Shown here one piece after another: positions 5,481 to 10,464 of a stretch of 10,464 nt of DNA. The notes under the pieces are model-generated. The model was not told the DNA's origin and did not search any database. It saw only the letters and a program-made list of their open reading frames with translations. Numbering within the stretch: position 1 is the first letter of the stretch; every line of letters begins with the position of its first letter. The DNA is taken from the NCBI GenBank assembly GCA_919902625.1, contig CAKKRO010000177.1, forward strand, positions 1 to 10,464. The letters are read 5' to 3'. Source of the DNA: Nitrosomonadaceae bacterium. GTDB lineage: Bacteria; Pseudomonadota; Gammaproteobacteria; Burkholderiales; Nitrosomonadaceae. Made by a program: the position numbers and the translations under genes.

Positions 5481-6104
5481 ATGTCGTCTATCATTCAACA
5501 GGAAAGTCTCGCGGGAGCATTAAAGAGTGTGCTGGCAGATAAATTGGCCGGTCTGCAAACGCAATATGGTGAGTTAACGATCATTGTGCGTGCAGAAGAT
5601 GTTATCACTGTGAGCACGATGCTGCGTGACGATTTTATATTCGATTTTGATACATTGATTGATCTGTGTGGGATCGATTATTCAACCTATGGGAATGATC
5701 TATCCGTAAAACAGGGTTTGCGAGATAAACGCTTTGCGGTTATTTATCATTTACTGTCGGTTAATCGTAATCACAGATTACGTATTCGGGTTTTAGCTGA
5801 AAATAATGAATTTCCTGTAATTGACTCGGTGACAGAAATATGGCCTGTTGCCAATTGGTTTGAACGTGAAGCATTTGATCTTTACGGTATTGTTTTTACC
5901 GGCCATCCGGATTTGCGCCGGATATTGACTGATTATGGTTTTATAGGAAATCCTTTCCGTAAGGACTTTCCATTAACAGGTAATGTTGAGATGCGGTATG
6001 ACGCAGAACAGAAACGTGTTATTTATCAGCCTGTCAGTATTGAGCCGAGAGAAATAACACCGCTTGTGATACGAGAGGAGCATTATGGAGACTGTGAATC
6101 CTGA
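5481..6104 (+). CDS. nuoC: NADH-quinone oxidoreductase subunit C
   Basis: NuoC (30-kDa subunit family) is a structural, cofactor-free protein of the peripheral arm of complex I, near NuoD and the quinone site. Starting at ATG 5481 it has 207 residues. The frame could begin at a TTG at 5463, but that lies within nuoB and has no better ribosome-binding site. The signature region is intact: WFEREAFDLYGIVFTGHPD (126-144), then LRRILTDYGFIGNPFRKDFP (145-164) and a final EPREITPLVIREEHYGD (188-204). It is a separate gene from nuoD. Enterobacteria have a fused nuoCD, whereas separate genes are usual in beta- and alphaproteobacteria. Only a weak AAG precedes the ATG, which suggests coupling to nuoB. 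The 50-base gap to nuoD is longer than the earlier spacings. Confidence 0.97.
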   Translation: MSSIIQQESLAGALKSVLADKLAGLQTQYGELTIIVRAEDVITVSTMLRDDFIFDFDTLIDLCGIDYSTYGNDLSVKQGLRDKRFAVIYHLLSVNRNHRLRIRVLAENNEFPVIDSVTEIWPVANWFEREAFDLYGIVFTGHPDLRRILTDYGFIGNPFRKDFPLTGNVEMRYDAEQKRVIYQPVSIEPREITPLVIREEHYGDCES

Positions 6105-6154
6105 TGCTCATCCAAAATGATTATTTTTTAGATAAGAATTCTTTGAAGTAACTT

Positions 6155-7408
6155 ATGGCTGAGATACGTAATTACACCATGAATTTTGGACCACAGCACC
6201 CGGCAGCTCACGGTGTATTGCGTTTGGTGCTGGAGTTGGATGGGGAGGTTGTGCGGCGTGCGGATCCACATATTGGGTTATTGCATCGTGCAACTGAAAA
6301 GTTAGCGGAAAATAAAACGTATATTCAATCAGTTCCATATATGGATCGATTGGATTATGTCTCGATGATGGTCAATGAGCATGCTTATGTGATGGCGATT
6401 GAAAAGCTGTTGCAGATTGAGGTGCCATTGAGGGCGCAATATATACGGGTAATGTTTGATGAGATTACTCGCATTCTGAACCACTTATTGTGGATCGGTG
6501 CGCACGCGCTTGATGTGGGCGCCATGACAATGTTTCTGTATGCTTTCCGTGAGCGGGAAGACTTGATGGATTGCTATGAAGCGGTGTCAGGTGCCAGATT
6601 GCATGCTGCCTATTACAGGCCTGGTGGCGTATATCGCGATTTGCCTGATACCATGCCTAAGTATCAACCTTCTAAAATTCATAATGAAAAACAGACGCGT
6701 TTGCGAAATGCTAACAGGGAAGGTTCTTTATTAGATTTTATTGAAGACTTCACGAATCGTTTTCCAAAGTATGTGGATGAATACGAGACGCTGTTGACTG
6801 ACAATAGAATTTGGAAGCAGCGCTTGGTCGATATCGGTATTGTTTCCCCTGATCGTGCCAAAGCACTGGGTTTTACTGGTCCAATGTTGCGTGGTTCGGG
6901 AGTAGAGTGGGATTTAAGAAAGAAACAACCTTATGAAGTTTATGATCGGATTGATTTTGATATACCGGTAGGGGTTAATGGGGATTGTTATGACCGTTAT
7001 TTGGTGCGCATGGAAGAGTTTCGTCAATCCAATCGCATTATCAAACAATGCGTGGATTGGCTACGTAAGAATCCGGGGCCGGTGATTACAGACAACCATA
7101 AAGTTGCGCCCCCCTCACGGGTAGATATGAAACAAAATATGGAAGAAATGATTCATCATTTCAAATTATTTACAGAAGGTTTTCATGTGCCGCCGGGTGA
7201 AACCTACGCGGCTGTTGAACATCCCAAAGGTGAGTTTGGCATCTATCTGGTATCCAATGGAGCCAATAAGCCTTATCGACTGAAAATACGTGCGCCTGGG
7301 TTTGCACATCTGGCTGCGCTGGATGAAATGTCACGAGGGCACATGATCGCTGACGTGGTCGCGATTATTGGTACACAAGATATAGTATTTGGTGAGATAG
7401 ACAGATAA
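6155..7408 (+). CDS. nuoD: NADH-quinone oxidoreductase subunit D
   Basis: NuoD (49-kDa family, related to the large subunit of NiFe hydrogenases) forms most of the quinone-binding pocket of complex I together with NuoB. The 417-residue length is normal. Family landmarks are MNFGPQHPAAHGVLR (9-23), whose histidines include the quinone-site region; DPHIGLLHRATEKL (37-50); YMDRLDYVSMM (62-72); NEHAYVMAIEKLL (74-86), containing the tyrosine region near quinone; GARLHAAYYRPGGV (146-159); LTDNRIWKQRL (214-224); and the C-terminal DIVFGEIDR (409-417). The hydrogenase nickel-site cysteines are absent, as expected in complex I. GAAG (6145-6148), six bases before the ATG, is a modest ribosome-binding site. 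nuoE starts 2 bases after the stop, indicating tight coupling. Confidence 0.98.
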   Translation: MAEIRNYTMNFGPQHPAAHGVLRLVLELDGEVVRRADPHIGLLHRATEKLAENKTYIQSVPYMDRLDYVSMMVNEHAYVMAIEKLLQIEVPLRAQYIRVMFDEITRILNHLLWIGAHALDVGAMTMFLYAFREREDLMDCYEAVSGARLHAAYYRPGGVYRDLPDTMPKYQPSKIHNEKQTRLRNANREGSLLDFIEDFTNRFPKYVDEYETLLTDNRIWKQRLVDIGIVSPDRAKALGFTGPMLRGSGVEWDLRKKQPYEVYDRIDFDIPVGVNGDCYDRYLVRMEEFRQSNRIIKQCVDWLRKNPGPVITDNHKVAPPSRVDMKQNMEEMIHHFKLFTEGFHVPPGETYAAVEHPKGEFGIYLVSNGANKPYRLKIRAPGFAHLAALDEMSRGHMIADVVAIIGTQDIVFGEIDR

Positions 7409-7410
7409 CG

Positions 7411-7887
7411 ATGTTAAGCGCTGAATCCCTTAAAAGAATAGATCGAGAGATTGCTAAGTATCCAATTGACAAGAAGCAGTCGGCTGTCATGTCAGCGCTT
7501 GCCATTGCGCAAGAAGAGAAAGGCTGGCTGGCTAATGAGACAATGGACTTTGTCGCCGAATATTTAGGTATGCCCCCCATCGCAGTGTATGAAGTGGCTA
7601 CATTTTATAATATGTATAACCTGGAGCCGATGGGTCAATACAAGATTACGATATGTACTAATTTGCCTTGTGCTTTATCGGGTAGCAATGAGACCGCAGC
7701 CTATTTAAAGAAAAAATTGGGAATTGAATTCAATCAAATGACTTCTGATGGAAAATTTACGTTAAAAGAAGGCGAGTGTCTGGGGGCGTGTGGCGATGCG
7801 CCCGTATTGTTGGTTAATAACAAGCGTATGTGCAGTTTTATGTCCAACGAGATGATCGACAAGTTGTTGGAGGAGCTGGGCGAATGA
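7411..7887 (+). CDS. nuoE: NADH-quinone oxidoreductase subunit E
   Basis: NuoE (24-kDa family) belongs to the NADH-dehydrogenase module and holds the 2Fe-2S cluster N1a, close to the FMN of NuoF. The 158-residue protein has an N-terminal helical part (about 5-75, with AIAQEEKGWL and EVATFYNMYNL) and a thioredoxin-like C-terminal domain. The four cluster ligands are cysteines 82 and 87 (ICTNLPCALSG) and cysteines 123 and 127 (EGECLGACGDAPV). The ATG at 7411 is 2 bases after the nuoD stop, with only a weak GGTGAG before it. Its stop overlaps the nuoF start in an ATGA (7884-7887), and its last codons contain the strong nuoF ribosome-binding site, the usual arrangement for balanced synthesis of two interacting subunits. 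Confidence 0.98.
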   Translation: MLSAESLKRIDREIAKYPIDKKQSAVMSALAIAQEEKGWLANETMDFVAEYLGMPPIAVYEVATFYNMYNLEPMGQYKITICTNLPCALSGSNETAAYLKKKLGIEFNQMTSDGKFTLKEGECLGACGDAPVLLVNNKRMCSFMSNEMIDKLLEELGE

Positions 7888-9161
7888 GTCAGTACCCGCA
7901 AACATTAATGAATGGGGTTGATCCATCCGATTCTGAGAATTGGAAGCTTGGGAGCTATGAGAGACGCGAAGGATATGTGGCTCTTAGAAAGATACTGGCG
8001 CAAAGAATTACGCCAGAAGAAATTATTGAAGAAGTAAAAAAATCGGCGCTACGGGGTCGTGGAGGCGCTGGTTTTCCTACCGGGTTGAAATGGAGCTTCA
8101 TGCCCAAGAGTTATGAAGGGGATAAATATATCGTTTGTAATTCAGATGAAGGGGAGCCGGGTACATTTAAGGACCGCGATATCATGCGGTTTAATCCCCA
8201 TCTGCTGATCGAAGGAATGATCATTGCCGCCTACGCAATGGGTGTTAAAGCAGGATACAATTATATTCACGGCGAGATATGGGAAACCTATGAGCGCATG
8301 GAAGAAGCTGTTGAAGAGGCGCGCGCCGCTGGCTATCTGGGAGATAATATCCTGGGTTCATCATTCAGTTTCCAACTATACAATCATCATGGATATGGAG
8401 CCTATATCTGTGGTGAAGAAACAGCATTATTGGAGTCCCTAGAAGGCAAAAAAGGCCAGCCGCGTTTTAAACCGCCTTTTCCGGCAAATTATGGCCTCTA
8501 TGGTAAACCGACCACCATAAATAATACTGAAACGTTTTCTTCAGTTCCCTGGATTATCCGCAATGGCGGTGAGAAATATCTTCAACTCGGCAGACCTAAT
8601 AACGGTGGCACAAAAATATTTTCAGTATCCGGTCATGTTAACAAGCCGGGTAATTATGAAATACCGCTTGGAACCCCTTTTTCTGAATTACTGGAATTGG
8701 CGGGTGGAATGCGGGGTGGCCGTAAATTAAAAGGCTGCATTCCGGGTGGGTCATCAATGCCCGTATTGCCCGGTGATATTATGATGCAGACGGATATGGA
8801 TTATGACTCCATTGCCAAGGCCGGGTCCATGCTGGGTTCAGGCGCGGTCATTATCATGGATGAAACAACCTGCATGGTAAGGGCGCTGGAGCGCTTGTCA
8901 TATTTTTATTATGAAGAATCTTGCGGTCAATGTACGCCATGCCGTGAGGGTACGGGATGGCTTTATCGTATTGTTAACCGTATTGAACATGGCAAAGGGC
9001 GGATAGAAGATCTTGATCTGCTTGATAATATAGCGGACAACATACAAGGACGAACGATTTGCGCCTTGGGCGATGCAGCGGCTATGCCTGTTCGTGCGAT
9101 GATTCAACATTTCCGGGACGAGTTTGTCTACCATATAGAACATAAGAAATGTATGGTTTAA
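7884..9161 (+). CDS. nuoF: NADH-quinone oxidoreductase subunit F
   Basis: NuoF (51-kDa family) is the entry point of complex I: it binds NADH and FMN and carries 4Fe-4S cluster N3. From ATG 7884 it has 425 residues, a typical length. The frame is open back to 7830, but that stretch lies in nuoE, and GGAGGAG (7869-7875) sits eight bases before the chosen ATG. Motifs are the FMN/NADH glycine-rich RGRGGAGFPTGLKW (57-70), CNSDEGEPGTFKDRDIM (85-101), the dinucleotide-site YGAYICGEETALLESLEGKK (171-190), and the N3 ligands in ESCGQCTPCREGT (cysteines 347, 350 and 353) with cysteine 393 in TICALGD. The gene overlaps nuoE by four bases. A 62-base spacer then separates it from nuoG, which is unusually wide for this operon. 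Confidence 0.98.
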   Translation: MSQYPQTLMNGVDPSDSENWKLGSYERREGYVALRKILAQRITPEEIIEEVKKSALRGRGGAGFPTGLKWSFMPKSYEGDKYIVCNSDEGEPGTFKDRDIMRFNPHLLIEGMIIAAYAMGVKAGYNYIHGEIWETYERMEEAVEEARAAGYLGDNILGSSFSFQLYNHHGYGAYICGEETALLESLEGKKGQPRFKPPFPANYGLYGKPTTINNTETFSSVPWIIRNGGEKYLQLGRPNNGGTKIFSVSGHVNKPGNYEIPLGTPFSELLELAGGMRGGRKLKGCIPGGSSMPVLPGDIMMQTDMDYDSIAKAGSMLGSGAVIIMDETTCMVRALERLSYFYYEESCGQCTPCREGTGWLYRIVNRIEHGKGRIEDLDLLDNIADNIQGRTICALGDAAAMPVRAMIQHFRDEFVYHIEHKKCMV

Positions 9162-9223
9162 CTGTTCGAATGAGTAGAGCGCGTCAATTTTATAATTCGT
9201 GATTAACCCAAGAATTTTAGCCG

Positions 9224-10464
9224 ATGGTCAATATAGAAATCGACGGTAAGCAAGTATCTGTACCTAAAGGAAGCACCATCATGGATGGTGCCAAACAGGT
9301 CGGCGTGTATATACCACATTTTTGCTATCACAAGAAATTATCCATTGCAGCGAATTGCCGTATGTGTTTAGTGCAAGTGGAGAAAGCACCGAAACCATTG
9401 CCTGCTTGTGCGACACCTGTTATGGATGGAATGAAAGTTTTTACACATTCTCAGCAGGCGGTGACAGCACAGAAAGGTGTCATGGAATTTCTGTTGATTA
9501 ATCATCCGCTGGATTGTCCTATTTGTGATCAAGGCGGAGAGTGTCAGTTGCAGGATCTGGCTGTTGGTTATGGTGCAAGTGGCTCGCGGTATACCGAAGC
9601 GAAACGAGTCGTAGTCAACAAGAACTTGGGGCCGCTGATCTCAACCGATATGACGCGATGCATTCACTGTACGCGATGTGTGCGCTTTGGTCAGGAAATT
9701 GCAGGGATCATGGAACTTGGCATGGCCGGGCGCGGCGAACATTCTGAGATACTTGCATTTGTTGGTAAGACGGTAGATTCCGAGTTATCGGGTAATATCA
9801 TTGATCTTTGTCCGGTTGGCGCGCTGGTTAGCAAACCATTCCGATATTCGGCACGTACCTGGGAATTATCACGCAGAAAATCGATAAGCCCGCATTGTGG
9901 TCTAGGTTCAAATCTGGTGGTGCAAGTCAAACAGAATCGTGTCATGCGGGTTCTGCCTCGGGATAATGAAGCGATCAACGAATGCTGGTTGTCTGATAAA
10001 GATCGGTTTTCCTATGAAGGACTGAATTCAGAAGACAGATTGACGCGACCCATGATTAAGCGTGATGGCCAGTGGTTTGAATGCGATTGGCAACAAGCAC
10101 TGGAATTCACAGCGGGCGCTTTACAGGCAATCAAACAGAAACACGGTGCAAAAAGTATTGGTGCGTTAGGATCTGCACATAGCACATCGGAAGAACTTTA
10201 TCTGTTACAGAAATTGTTGCGGGCTATGGGGAGTGGTAATATCGATCACCGCCTGCGTCAATCCGATTTTCGGGCAGATAAGGAACTGCAGGGAATCCCC
10301 TGGTTGGGTACCAGTATTGCTGATATATCCCAATTGAAGTCGGCACTAATTATCGGCAGTACGTTACGCAAAGATCACCCGCTCATTGCACAACGCCTGC
10401 GCCAAGCCGTTAAAAGTGGCATGCAATTAAACATTGTTAATCCTATCGATGATGATCTGCTGGT
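9224..10464 (+). CDS. nuoG: NADH-quinone oxidoreductase subunit G, 5' part
   Basis: NuoG (75-kDa family) carries the chain of Fe-S clusters linking NuoF to NuoB. The open frame runs without a stop from ATG 9224 to the window edge (413 codons), so the C-terminal half is missing. An in-frame TAG at 9218-9220 rules out an upstream start. The ferredoxin-like domain has N1b ligands cysteines 34, 45, 48 and 62. The His-Cys motif HPLDCPICDQGGEC gives N5 (histidine 94; cysteines 98, 101 and 107). Cysteines 146, 149, 152 and 196 give the other 4Fe-4S cluster of this domain. The next segment, ISPHCGLGSNL (221-231), begins the molybdopterin-oxidoreductase-like domain. The extra N7 cluster of the E. coli type appears incomplete, because only cysteine 225 and perhaps 254 remain. 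The Shine-Dalgarno is weak. Confidence 0.97.
   Translation, partial: MVNIEIDGKQVSVPKGSTIMDGAKQVGVYIPHFCYHKKLSIAANCRMCLVQVEKAPKPLPACATPVMDGMKVFTHSQQAVTAQKGVMEFLLINHPLDCPICDQGGECQLQDLAVGYGASGSRYTEAKRVVVNKNLGPLISTDMTRCIHCTRCVRFGQEIAGIMELGMAGRGEHSEILAFVGKTVDSELSGNIIDLCPVGALVSKPFRYSARTWELSRRKSISPHCGLGSNLVVQVKQNRVMRVLPRDNEAINECWLSDKDRFSYEGLNSEDRLTRPMIKRDGQWFECDWQQALEFTAGALQAIKQKHGAKSIGALGSAHSTSEELYLLQKLLRAMGSGNIDHRLRQSDFRADKELQGIPWLGTSIADISQLKSALIIGSTLRKDHPLIAQRLRQAVKSGMQLNIVNPIDDDLL

Noticed and set aside
7830..7883. 18-codon upstream extension of NuoF
   Set aside because: It overlaps nuoE, and the GGAGGAG ribosome-binding site clearly points to the ATG at 7884.
9691..9978. 95-codon minus-strand frame inside nuoG
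   Set aside because: It is a shadow of the intact nuoG reading frame, with no independent evidence.
1..10464. A previously undescribed system or mobile element
   Set aside because: All long plus-strand coding regions belong to well-known housekeeping families with intact motifs; there are no transposase, integrase, attachment-site or CRISPR-like repeats.

Overview
The window is a stretch of core bacterial chromosome with every protein gene on the plus strand. It encodes a phosphate ABC importer (pstC, pstA, pstB), triosephosphate isomerase (tpiA), the SecG translocon subunit, a tRNA-Leu with anticodon GAG, and the first seven genes of the respiratory complex I operon (nuoA to nuoG, with nuoG cut by the right edge). 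Separate nuoC and nuoD genes, the order tpiA-secG-tRNA-Leu-nuoA, moderately AT-rich sequence and the protein sequences themselves suggest a betaproteobacterium. A Nitrosomonas-like ammonia oxidiser is my best guess. This is recognition from memory, not a database result.

Layout. Positions 1-290 are non-coding and hold a strong hairpin, an AT-rich repeat cluster, an intrinsic-terminator-like hairpin and a TATAAT -10 element just before pstC. Positions 291-3040 are pstC-pstA-pstB, which encode the two membrane permeases and the ATPase of high-affinity phosphate uptake. The binding protein PstS is not in the window, and no phoU follows pstB. Positions 3041-3277 are a non-coding spacer with a plausible sigma70 promoter for tpiA. 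tpiA (3278-4033) and secG (TTG start, 4052-4417) are closely spaced and probably co-transcribed. A complete tRNA-Leu with an encoded CCA end lies at 4474-4558, followed by 77 bases of AT-rich spacer.

From 4636 onward nuoA-B-C-D-E-F-G are mostly tightly packed. The gaps are 4, 7, 50 and 2 bases, then a 4-base ATGA overlap between nuoE and nuoF, then 62 bases before nuoG. NuoE, NuoF and NuoG form the NADH-oxidising arm (FMN and Fe-S clusters). NuoB, NuoC and NuoD form the connecting, quinone-reducing module. NuoA is the first membrane-arm subunit. The remaining membrane subunits presumably lie to the right.

I found no mobile element, CRISPR array, defence system, broken gene or unfamiliar coding region. 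The window looks like ordinary housekeeping DNA. The points worth a second look are regulatory or structural: the non-coding leader before pstC, the missing Shine-Dalgarno before nuoA, the tandem Shine-Dalgarno before tpiA, and the apparent loss of the N7 cluster ligands in NuoG.
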